A stretch of 64,000 bases of DNA from CAZEAN01 sp964510225 (GTDB lineage: Bacteria > Planctomycetota > Planctomycetia > Isosphaerales > Isosphaeraceae), in NCBI GenBank assembly GCA_964510225.1, contig CAZEAN010000002.1, positions 65,702 through 129,701 of the forward strand, given 5' to 3'. Made by a program: the position numbers and the translations under genes. The notes below the pieces were generated by a model that saw only the letters and a program-made list of their open reading frames with translations, was not told where the DNA came from and searched no databases. Shown piece after piece: positions 36,426 to 44,530 of this stretch. Position 1 is the stretch's first letter. Every line of letters starts with the position of its first letter.

Positions 36426-38465
36426 ATGAACAATACCCGCGATCAAGAAATTTCGCGTGCACTGTTCCGGGATTCGAACGATGCTCTCTTTATTTTTGAT
36501 CCGCAAAGCCACCAGCTCGTCGATGTCAACCCCGTGGCGTTGCGGATCACTGGACTCGGAAGGAAGGTCATTCTTGAGATGCGGGTTTGGGACCTCTTCT
36601 CAAGCGAGGTAGACACGGCGATTCACGAGCTAGTTTCTGCCTATGTGAAGACAGGTTTCTTTCACTCCAGAGAGGATTATTTGCTTCGGGTGCAAGGGCT
36701 TAACCCGGTTCCGGTTAATCTAAGCGTATCGAGAATCCATACAAGACCCGATCCCTTGGGACTTGTGGTCGCTCGTGATGTCTCAGAACGTCGGCGTGCT
36801 GATGATGCGCTTCGGGCATCTGAAGATCGCTACCGGAGGCTTGTAGAGACTGCCTGTCTCATGATTTGGTCGATATCCGCCTCAGGCACACTGATCGCAG
36901 TGAACCCGGCATTCGAGGCTGCGTTGGGTAGAACTGCTGCGGATTGCATTGGAAGTCAGATCCTCGAATTCTGTCACGAGGATGATCGTACCCAAGCAAC
37001 TCAGGCTCTGGAGGCTGCACGTCGGGGTGATCAGCTCTCGTCAACTGTCCTTCGTCTGATCCGAACCGACGGGACGATTCGGTACATTGAGTTGCTCTCA
37101 GTCCAAGAGATTGATGGAGGAAGTGGGGCGTTCGTCGCTTGCATCTCTCAAGACCTCACGATGCAGAAACTTGCCGAGGAAGCAACACGACAAGTTCACG
37201 AGTTCAAAGCAGCAAAAGAGGTGGCAGAGGCAGCGAATCGGTCGAAGAATCTCTTCCTCGCTCATCTCAGTCACGAGGTTCGGACTCCCATGACGGCAAT
37301 CCTTGGGATCACAGAATTGCTCCTTGAGGATGTGGAACGAATCGACACAGCACCAGAGGCCTGGCCTGGTCAACTTGGGGAGATCCGACAAAATGGCCAG
37401 TATCTCTTGGAGCTGATCGACGATCTCCTCGACCTCAGTAAAGTCGAGATGGGTAAACTCAGAATTCGCCAAGAGCTGTGCATACCGTCCCAGATTGCTG
37501 CACAAGTGATTGAATCACTCCGCCCTCGCGCCGTTGAGAGAGCGCTCCACATCTTCCTCGATGTAGCGACATACGGGGCAGTAACGATGTTGAGTGATCC
37601 GGTTCGGATCCGCCAGATTCTGATCAACCTGTTGAGTAACGCAATCCGCTATACCGATCAGGGGGAGATCAGGATCCGGTTATCAACTAAAGAAGATAAT
37701 GCGGATCCGTGGTTTGTCATCGAGGTGATCGACACAGGGATCGGGATGTCTGAGACCCAACTTGCGCGACTCTTCGAGCCTTTTTCACGCCAGGAGGAGG
37801 AACCGACACACCACCGACCTGGTACTGGACTCGGGCTCAGCATTACCAAGCGGCTTGTGGAAGCACTCGATGGTCACCTCCGGATCAGCAGTACTGTCGG
37901 GCTCGGGAGCAAGTTTTCAGTCGAATTGCCGATCGTCAAGCATCCCATCGAGCATCCTAACGGTTGCAGCCCTGGATCGACTCGAGCTGGTGCAGTGAGC
38001 GGAGAAAACGACAAGACCGTTTCGATTGTTCAAGACCAAATCAAGGCCCGGATTCTTGTTGCAGAAGACAACACCTCTTACCGGAATGCGCTAACTCTCC
38101 GTCTTCAACGTTGGGGAGCAGAAGTCACAAGCGCGGAGAATGGCAAAGAGGTCCTTGAGAGAACGATTGAAGCCGAGCAGCACGGTCAACCCTTTGACGT
38201 TATTCTGATGGATATGCAGATGCCTCTGCTCGATGGTTATGAGGCAACGCGGCGGATCCGGGCAATCGACATTCAGACTCCGATCATTGCCTTGACCGCT
38301 TATGCCATGGCTGAAGATCGTAACGAGTGCCTCGAAATTGGCTGTAACGACTATGCTTCAAAGCCGGTGGAATGGCATGAACTCTGTGGTTTGATCATCA
38401 AGCATCTGGCAGTCGAATGTCATCAAGATCAAAACTGTCGAATCTCTGCTCGGGTTGGGGATTGA
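36426..38465 (+). CDS. Soluble PAS-PAS hybrid histidine kinase with receiver domain
   Basis: 679 residues, with AGGAAG before the ATG. Two PAS domains (about 8-122 and 130-250) precede a coiled linker, HisKA with phospho-acceptor His283 (LAHLSHEVRTPM), HATPase_c (NLLSNAIRYT, DTGIGM, GTGLGLSI) and a C-terminal receiver domain with Asp596 (ILMDMQMPLLDGYEATRRIR) and Lys in SKP. There are no TM segments, so it senses a cytoplasmic signal. It lacks an HPt domain and an output domain; the partners are not in the window. 78 bases after the kinase-FGE gene, same strand. Confidence 0.93.
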   Translation: MNNTRDQEISRALFRDSNDALFIFDPQSHQLVDVNPVALRITGLGRKVILEMRVWDLFSSEVDTAIHELVSAYVKTGFFHSREDYLLRVQGLNPVPVNLSVSRIHTRPDPLGLVVARDVSERRRADDALRASEDRYRRLVETACLMIWSISASGTLIAVNPAFEAALGRTAADCIGSQILEFCHEDDRTQATQALEAARRGDQLSSTVLRLIRTDGTIRYIELLSVQEIDGGSGAFVACISQDLTMQKLAEEATRQVHEFKAAKEVAEAANRSKNLFLAHLSHEVRTPMTAILGITELLLEDVERIDTAPEAWPGQLGEIRQNGQYLLELIDDLLDLSKVEMGKLRIRQELCIPSQIAAQVIESLRPRAVERALHIFLDVATYGAVTMLSDPVRIRQILINLLSNAIRYTDQGEIRIRLSTKEDNADPWFVIEVIDTGIGMSETQLARLFEPFSRQEEEPTHHRPGTGLGLSITKRLVEALDGHLRISSTVGLGSKFSVELPIVKHPIEHPNGCSPGSTRAGAVSGENDKTVSIVQDQIKARILVAEDNTSYRNALTLRLQRWGAEVTSAENGKEVLERTIEAEQHGQPFDVILMDMQMPLLDGYEATRRIRAIDIQTPIIALTAYAMAEDRNECLEIGCNDYASKPVEWHELCGLIIKHLAVECHQDQNCRISARVGD

Positions 38466-38591
38466 GTCCAACGAAAGATTGCCTCTTTCTTTTCCGTTTC
38501 GATTGATCGTCTTAATTTCCCGTTCAGATGCTGGCAAAGCAGGGAACTCAGCACGCCGACCATTCGGTAAACTAAGGATCTGTCAAACGCG

Positions 38592-38613
38592 GGCCGAACA
38601 GGATTGTTTGGCC
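38592..38613. repeat. Palindrome with ACAGGAT centre
   Basis: GGCCGAACA / TGTTTGGCC (9-bp stem with one G-T pair) around a GGAT loop, in the spacer between the histidine kinase and the retropepsin-like gene. It shares layout with the palindromes at 3962-3982 and 8614-8637. Confidence 0.5.
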
Positions 38614-38665
38614 AAGAAGTAGGGCGTGAGTCCACTTGGTTGGGAACGTTTCGGGGACAATAAGT

Positions 38666-39139
38666 ATGTCGGGCATCGACAAGCCCTATTTGCCCATCAT
38701 TGGCTGGCGCGAGTGGCTCGGGCTCCCCGACCTCGCAATCAAGAAGATTAAGGTCAAAGTCGATACAGGGGCAAGGTCCTCATCCTTGCATGCTTATGAC
38801 CTCCACGAGTTCGACCGCGACGGCACACGGTGGGTCCGGTTCAAGGTTCATCCCGCCCAGCGGCAAACCGATCATTCGGTAGAGGCGGAAGCGAGGATCT
38901 TAGAGCATCGCCACGTCCGGAGTTCCAGTGGAAAAGCGACGATCCGACCTGTTATCGTGACCCTGATTGAACTGCTTGGTCAAGCGTGGCCGATCGAATT
39001 GACTCTGGCGAATCGTGACGAGATGGGATTTCGGATGCTGCTCGGCCGTGAGGCTTATCGAGGGCGATTTTTGGTTGATGCTGGCCGGTCGTATTACGGT
39101 GGCAAGCCAAAGACCAAACGGGCTTCGAAGCGTCAGTAA
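38666..39139 (+). CDS. RimK-associated retropepsin-like (ATP-dependent zinc protease family) protein
   Basis: 157 residues from ATG 38666; the frame opens 30 bases earlier only at a TTG. The family signature KVDTGARSSSLHA (Asp-Thr-Gly-Ala) lies near residue 40 and RMLLGREAYRGRFLVD near 130, as in the PF05618-type aspartyl-protease-fold proteins encoded beside rimK. These are thought to process or remove peptides made by RimK-type ligases. It is followed 51 bases later by the RimK gene. Confidence 0.85.
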   Translation: MSGIDKPYLPIIGWREWLGLPDLAIKKIKVKVDTGARSSSLHAYDLHEFDRDGTRWVRFKVHPAQRQTDHSVEAEARILEHRHVRSSSGKATIRPVIVTLIELLGQAWPIELTLANRDEMGFRMLLGREAYRGRFLVDAGRSYYGGKPKTKRASKRQ

Positions 39140-39190
39140 GTTCAGACGATTGATGAGGTTTAACGGACAACTCGAGACGAGATAACTGAG

Positions 39191-40444
39191 ATGAAGCTCG
39201 CCATCCTGTCCCGAAGTCTGAAGTGTTACAGCACACGGCGGCTCCGTGAGGCTGCTCTGTCACGAGGCCACCAAGTAAAGGTTCTCAACACAGTCAAGTT
39301 TGCGATCGACTTAGAGCAGGGTGAACCGAACTTGTACTTCCGACAAAAGCTCCTTAGTTCCTACGATGCTGTGCTGCCGCGAATTGGCGCGTCGATCACG
39401 TACTTTGGTACTGCTGTTGTTCGACAATTTGAACAGATGGACTTGTTCTGCGCGAATTCGTCTGCCGGTATCTCAAACTCACGAGACAAACTCCGAAGCC
39501 TCCAGATCTTGAGTCGGCATCGGATCGGAATCCCAAAGACAACATTCGTACGCGAGCGGAAGGATGTGCTACCCGCCATTGAACGAGTCGGTGGTGCTCC
39601 AGTGATCATCAAACTACTGGAAGGAACCCAGGGAATTGGGGTCTTGCTTGCAGAATCGGTCAAGTCTGCTGAAGCGATCATTGAATTGTTGCAAAGCCAA
39701 AAGCAAAACGTGCTTATACAAAAGTTTGTCGCAGAAAGTAAGGGGCGTGATATTCGTGCATTTGTTGTCGGTGACCAGGTAGTGGGAGCAATGCGTCGTA
39801 TTGCACAGGGACAAGAATTTCGGAGTAATGTTCATCGCGGCGGGTTAACCGAACGCGTCGATCTCGATGATACCTACACAGAAGCTGCAGTTCGCGCTGC
39901 GCAGATCATGGGGCTCCGTGTTGCGGGAGTAGACATGCTCGAAAGTAAGGATGGCCCCCAAATCATGGAGATCAACTCCTCTCCCGGTTTAGAAGGCATT
40001 GAGAATTGCACAAGACTCGATATTGCGGGTGCAATCATCGACTACATCGCTGCTCAAGTCGACTTCCCTGAAATCGATCTCCGACAGCGTTTGACCATCA
40101 GTCGAGGGTACGGCGTCGCTGAGATCCACGTTCCCGATGGGTCTGACTTCGTCCACAAGACAATCGCGGAGTCGGAGCTGCGAGAAAAGGATATCAATAT
40201 ATTGACGCTCAATCGTGGTGCAAAAGTGATTCCGAATCCGCGCCCCGATCGGCAATTGGAGCCGGGCGATCGCTTGCTCTGTTTTGGGAAGCTCGAATTA
40301 ATGCGCGAATTGATCCCTGCCAAAGTTCGTCGGCGTCGCACACCCAAAGTGCAGGAATTGTCCGACCAAAGCGATCTCAGGGAAGCCCCAACCGATCCGA
40401 GGGAGCAAGCGGCCAACTTCGCACCTGATGAAGAGCAAGGCTGA
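39191..40444 (+). CDS. rimK: RimK-type ATP-grasp ligase with C-terminal TrkA-C domain
   Basis: 417 residues against about 300 for E. coli RimK, which adds glutamates to ribosomal protein S6. The N-terminal part (1-95) and ATP-grasp fold (about 96-290) are standard: GTQGIGV loop, KGRDIRAFVVG, and metal ligands Asp248, Glu260, Asn262 in GVDML...MEINSSPG. Residues about 302-375 form an extra TrkA-C/RCK-C-like domain (YGVAEIHVPDGSDFVHKTI ... LEPGDRLLCFG), normally a ligand-sensing module of K+ transport proteins, suggesting allosteric control (inference). It sits between a retropepsin-like gene and an AstE-like gene. Confidence 0.9.
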   Translation: MKLAILSRSLKCYSTRRLREAALSRGHQVKVLNTVKFAIDLEQGEPNLYFRQKLLSSYDAVLPRIGASITYFGTAVVRQFEQMDLFCANSSAGISNSRDKLRSLQILSRHRIGIPKTTFVRERKDVLPAIERVGGAPVIIKLLEGTQGIGVLLAESVKSAEAIIELLQSQKQNVLIQKFVAESKGRDIRAFVVGDQVVGAMRRIAQGQEFRSNVHRGGLTERVDLDDTYTEAAVRAAQIMGLRVAGVDMLESKDGPQIMEINSSPGLEGIENCTRLDIAGAIIDYIAAQVDFPEIDLRQRLTISRGYGVAEIHVPDGSDFVHKTIAESELREKDINILTLNRGAKVIPNPRPDRQLEPGDRLLCFGKLELMRELIPAKVRRRRTPKVQELSDQSDLREAPTDPREQAANFAPDEEQG

Positions 40445-41531
40445 GCGGATGCCCAACCTTCCTTACCGTAAGTCGATCGATGAATGGCAAGGATTGCCGA
40501 TCGAAGCTGGACGAAGCCACGATGTAACGCTTGCGCTCAGCGAAGGCTACAGTGGGTTAACGATCGAGATTCCGATCCACATCCGCAGAGCCGCGGTCGA
40601 CGGTCCCGTTCTCTTTGTGACCGCTGCCTTACACGGCGATGAAATCAACGGCACCGGCGCAGTCCGGCAGCTGATCCAAGACGACGATTTTCAGTTGGTC
40701 AAAGGTTCAGTAATCCTGGTGCCAGTACTCAATCTCCTGGCCTTCGATCGCCATTCACGTTACCTGCCTGATCGTCGCGACCTCAATCGCTGTTTTCCGG
40801 GTTCACTCACGGGAAGCCTTGCCAGCCGGATGGCCTTTACGATCTTCGATGAAATCGTGAGACGGAGCGATTTTGGGATCGACCTGCACACTGCAGCGAT
40901 CCGACGGACGAACTACCCGAACGTCCGTGGCGATCTCTCGGATCCGAGAGTCAACCAACTTGCTGAGGCCTTTGGCTGCGAGATCATTCTCAGCGGCGAT
41001 GGCCCCTCCCGGTCCTTCCGACGTGAGGCCTGTCGTTATGGTTGTCCGACCATCATTCTGGAAGGGGGTGAGGTCTGGAAGGTTGAGCCTGGAATTGTTG
41101 CAACCGCTGTCCGGGGAGTGAAGAACGTCCTCCGGGCTCTTGAAATGATGGACGGCAATCCCGAGGGGCCAGACTATCAGGTAAAGGTTGAGAAGACGAA
41201 GTGGATTAGGGCCGAACGAGGGGGATTTCTACAGTTCCACATTAGCCCGGGTGAGATCGTTGAAGTAGATCAGCCCTTGGCAACAAATACGACGCTCCTT
41301 GGTCGAGAACGGAGCGTGATCACGTCACCATTCGACGCTGTCGTCATTGGGATGACCACTCTCCCAGCGATCAGTCCTGGTGAGCCGATCTGTAACCTCG
41401 GCAAACTGCCCGAAGAGACAACAGTCGCAGAACTCCGACGCCAGCGTTCCAACGAGACGAGCCTGGAGAAGCGTGTAGTTGCAGATCTCTCTTCAAACGT
41501 TCATGTGATCGAACGGTCGACAGACGATTGA
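40428..41531 (+). CDS. Succinylglutamate desuccinylase/aspartoacylase family zinc hydrolase
   Basis: 367 residues from ATG 40428, which overlaps the RimK gene by 17 bases; ATG 40449 is an alternative. Zinc ligands His69 and Glu72 (LHGDEINGTGAVR) and His154 (IDLHT), with catalytic Glu212 (IILEGGE), identify the AstE/ASPA carboxypeptidase-like fold. A C-terminal beta-barrel (about 255-335) follows. Next to a RimK ligase and retropepsin-like protein it probably removes an amide-linked residue from the ligase product, as proposed for such amidoligase cassettes. The true substrate is unknown. Confidence 0.87.
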   Translation: MKSKAERMPNLPYRKSIDEWQGLPIEAGRSHDVTLALSEGYSGLTIEIPIHIRRAAVDGPVLFVTAALHGDEINGTGAVRQLIQDDDFQLVKGSVILVPVLNLLAFDRHSRYLPDRRDLNRCFPGSLTGSLASRMAFTIFDEIVRRSDFGIDLHTAAIRRTNYPNVRGDLSDPRVNQLAEAFGCEIILSGDGPSRSFRREACRYGCPTIILEGGEVWKVEPGIVATAVRGVKNVLRALEMMDGNPEGPDYQVKVEKTKWIRAERGGFLQFHISPGEIVEVDQPLATNTTLLGRERSVITSPFDAVVIGMTTLPAISPGEPICNLGKLPEETTVAELRRQRSNETSLEKRVVADLSSNVHVIERSTDD

Positions 41532-41592
41532 TTGTTCTGAAAAGGTGTTGCAGTCATCGGTTTTTGGCAACTCGGCATCGGAGTTAGAACGA

Positions 41593-43689
41593 TTACTTTG
41601 TCCTGGATGATTGTGGTAATAACTGAATCGCGTCGACGATGACGTGGCCATCGGTTTCATCAGTCCCAATCACGATCGTCGCAAGTTCCGAGAACTCGTA
41701 GTATCCCAGCGAGTGGAACGGAGGATCGGACGGAGTCTGGCGCTGGTCGAGTCGGAGAGTCGCTGCCCCCTCACTGTGTCGGACGACGATCGGGACGTTC
41801 GATGCGCGATTGGATCCACTGGTGTAGCTGACTCGAACTTCGTAGCATCCAGGAGCGATCGAGACTCGGAAAGTGGCCTGTTTTACACCCTTCCCTGTGT
41901 TGCCGTCGTGCCGATAACCTTCGTCAACGAAGGGACGCAACACCCTCGACGTCGACCAGGAACCAACGTACGCCACTTCTCGATCGTCGACGACAATTCC
42001 TTCGAAGTCACTTAAGGGAAGGAAGACGTTCGGAATGTTGGCAGTGGAGTTGGGCAAATCGAGAACCTGTCCATCTTCGAGTAATCGACAACGAAGCTGA
42101 TCGGCTGGAATCTCCTGGACCGACGTGTCATGGTCAATCGCCAAACTTGCCCCCGTTGCCGCCGACTGGCCGAGGATCATGAATACGGGTTCCATTCGAA
42201 TCGACCCGTACGCGATGTGCGACGAGGAGAGGCAGACGGGAACCAAAAGGTTATTGCATTCCTCTTGCTTCGGGACGAGGGCTCTGTAGCTTATCGGATA
42301 GGGTCCACCTGGGCTGATCTGAATATCACCTTCGTTGCGAACATGGCCATTGATGTCGACATAGCGTTGCACGTTGTGCGAGTCCATGTTGTATGAGCCC
42401 ATACCCACTGGATCAGGCGTCGGTTCGAGACCCCGGAGATGTTGCTCAGTCATCACGAAGTCCGAAACCATCCGACGCGCCTCACGGACATAAATCTGAT
42501 GGGGCCAATGACCGTTGTCTTCGAATTCATCTCGCGCCAGACCAAAACTGGCCGCTCTCGACTGGATGTCCTCCGGAATACCAGGATCGTTGGCAAGGTA
42601 GTACATCAAGCCCTTCTGGTACTGTTCGTGCTCTCCGATGATCTCACGACGGCGCTCGTAGGATGCCTCTGGATAGTCATAGTTCTGCCCGATGTTGTCA
42701 GTAGAGAATGCGCCGTGATTGTTCGTGTCGGTCTTTCGGTTCGGAATCGGGTCGAACTTATTAAAGACTCCTTTCCAGCCTCCCCTGAGGTAGCGGCCCA
42801 ACAATTCATACTGGGACGGATCGTAGCCATCTGGTTTCACGAAAGGGACCCGGTTCTCGGGATGATCCGTCAGACACATCCTAAAGCAGTAGGCTTGGAC
42901 ACGATGATCCCCTGCTCCCTCTTCCCCTGGACTTCCCGGATGGACCCGAGGAAGGAGGCCGCTTGAAGGGTTGCCTGGGACGACATAAGGATCGACAGGG
43001 AAGTCGAACTGGTGCTTGAGGGCACGCTTCGTCTGCACACCATTCAAGGTCTCGCCATACGTGGCGTTCGACTCACGGCCGACGGTATACGAGACGGTCG
43101 CTGCGGCCATCAAGTCTCCCTCGTACGTGGCGTCAATGAAGATCGTCCCGTGGAAGGTCTTTCCTTTGAGTGTCGTGATCGAGGTGATCCGATTTCCTTC
43201 TAGGGCGACTCCACCTTCACGGTCCAGCCAAGCATCTCGGACGACCTTGATCTCGTTTTCGGCGACGAGGTCTTCGAAGATCTGTTCGGCCACATGAGGC
43301 TCGAAGATCCACATCGTCCGTTGTTCGCCATCAATTGCTGGAGTCCCCTGCCCTCGGTTCCCGTACTCACTCCGAGTTTGCCACGGCCAGGCGTTGTCGT
43401 TGCTGTAGTGTTGCCAGACCCGATGGTAGAATTCCCGAGCAAGGCCCCCGATGGTTTCCTTCCGACCGCTATCAGTCCAACCGAGTCCACCGCTTGAGAG
43501 GCCCCCCAAGTGCAGATCGGGTGAAACAACCACGACGGACTTACCCATTCGATCGGCTTGTACAGCAGCAGCGATCCCTGCCGAGGTCCCTCCATAAACG
43601 ATGATATCGAAGGTCTCTGCCGGCTGCGTGCCGTTGTCTCCGAACGCAAGGAGTGAAATGTATGCCCCGAGGAGTGGTGTCGCGATCAT
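41593..43689 (-). CDS. Secreted FAD-dependent oxidoreductase
   Basis: 698 residues with a short signal-like N-terminus (MIATPLLGAYISLLAFG). The FAD_oxidored-type domain has the Rossmann loop YGGTSAGIAAAVQADRMGK (about 32-50), LGGLSSGGLGWTD and FIDATYEGDLMAAA; residues about 570-698 form a beta-sandwich of the xanthan-lyase C-terminal type (CYEVRVSYTSGSNRAS). This architecture is frequent in planctomycetes beside sulfatases and glycosidases; the substrate is unknown. Convergent with the AstE-like gene. Only a weak ribosome site (GTGAG). Confidence 0.88.
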   Translation of the reverse strand: MIATPLLGAYISLLAFGDNGTQPAETFDIIVYGGTSAGIAAAVQADRMGKSVVVVSPDLHLGGLSSGGLGWTDSGRKETIGGLAREFYHRVWQHYSNDNAWPWQTRSEYGNRGQGTPAIDGEQRTMWIFEPHVAEQIFEDLVAENEIKVVRDAWLDREGGVALEGNRITSITTLKGKTFHGTIFIDATYEGDLMAAATVSYTVGRESNATYGETLNGVQTKRALKHQFDFPVDPYVVPGNPSSGLLPRVHPGSPGEEGAGDHRVQAYCFRMCLTDHPENRVPFVKPDGYDPSQYELLGRYLRGGWKGVFNKFDPIPNRKTDTNNHGAFSTDNIGQNYDYPEASYERRREIIGEHEQYQKGLMYYLANDPGIPEDIQSRAASFGLARDEFEDNGHWPHQIYVREARRMVSDFVMTEQHLRGLEPTPDPVGMGSYNMDSHNVQRYVDINGHVRNEGDIQISPGGPYPISYRALVPKQEECNNLLVPVCLSSSHIAYGSIRMEPVFMILGQSAATGASLAIDHDTSVQEIPADQLRCRLLEDGQVLDLPNSTANIPNVFLPLSDFEGIVVDDREVAYVGSWSTSRVLRPFVDEGYRHDGNTGKGVKQATFRVSIAPGCYEVRVSYTSGSNRASNVPIVVRHSEGAATLRLDQRQTPSDPPFHSLGYYEFSELATIVIGTDETDGHVIVDAIQLLPQSSRTK

Positions 43690-43869
43690 GATGATTTACA
43701 AATCTCACTTCAGGTTGTGTGGACAACGTGTAGAAAAATGGTGAGGGATTTAAGCAAGCTAGGCTAGAGGATCCCCTCCGGTATCCCCATCGGGAGATGT
43801 GGCATCCGGCTGCATGAGATAAGCGATCCGTACTGAGAATGCTCCGGGATCTCCGAGGCGTTAGGTTGC

Positions 43870-44267
43870 TCAGACGGTGGTTACAGCACCAAAATCCATG
43901 TTCTGAGCGATACCTTGGGCAACCTGGTGGCTTTCAAGCTCACCCCAGGTTATCACGCCGACGCATCGATGGCAGGACCAACGATCCGTCAACGAGGTGC
44001 GGGGCCACTCATTGCTGACAAGGCGTCCGATACCGATGCTTTAATCAGCGCCATGAACTGTGAGCAGGCTCAGGTTGTGATTCTACCAACCAAGAAGCGA
44101 GCATTTAACGTCCATATGACAGGGACTTGTATACGGAACTCAAGAAGGTGGAGAGTCTGACCCAGCGGCTCAAGCACTCGCGTCGAGTCGCTACGCAACA
44201 CTAGAAAACATCGCGGAGTTTCCTAGGCTTTCTTCAAGTGGCTAGGATCATGATTCCGCTGAGATAA
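43870..44267 (+). pseudogene. IS5-family transposase remnant, frameshifted
   Basis: The C-terminal part of an IS5-type DDE transposase. In one frame from about 43870: SDGGYSTKIHVLSDTLGN, then a TPG-containing stretch and DKASDTDALI. Near 44110 the homology jumps to another frame: YDRDLYTELKKVE, RRVATQ, an in-frame TAG, then SFLGFLQVA and a stop at 44265-44267. These match the family's SRGGxxTKIHxLxDALGN, ADKxYDxDAL, YDRxLY, RRxATRYEK and FLxxxxLA blocks in order. A frameshift, an internal stop and the lost N-terminus make it dead. No terminal inverted repeats were identified. Confidence 0.8.
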
Positions 44268-44333
44268 ACCTAACCACCCAGATATTGTCCACACGAGGAG
44301 CGTGCCGAGCGAGATTAGATCGACGTAAGTTAG

Positions 44334-44406
<73 letters not shown>

Positions 44407-44530
44407 CGAGGGTGCAACATCAACTTCTAAGATGTTAGTGCGTCGAGAGATCGGTGTCAACAGATCGGAGCCAAGCAAGGTGGTTAGGAGTTCCGTCGAG
44501 GAAATCGGGATCGGTGCTGACTGATCGACG

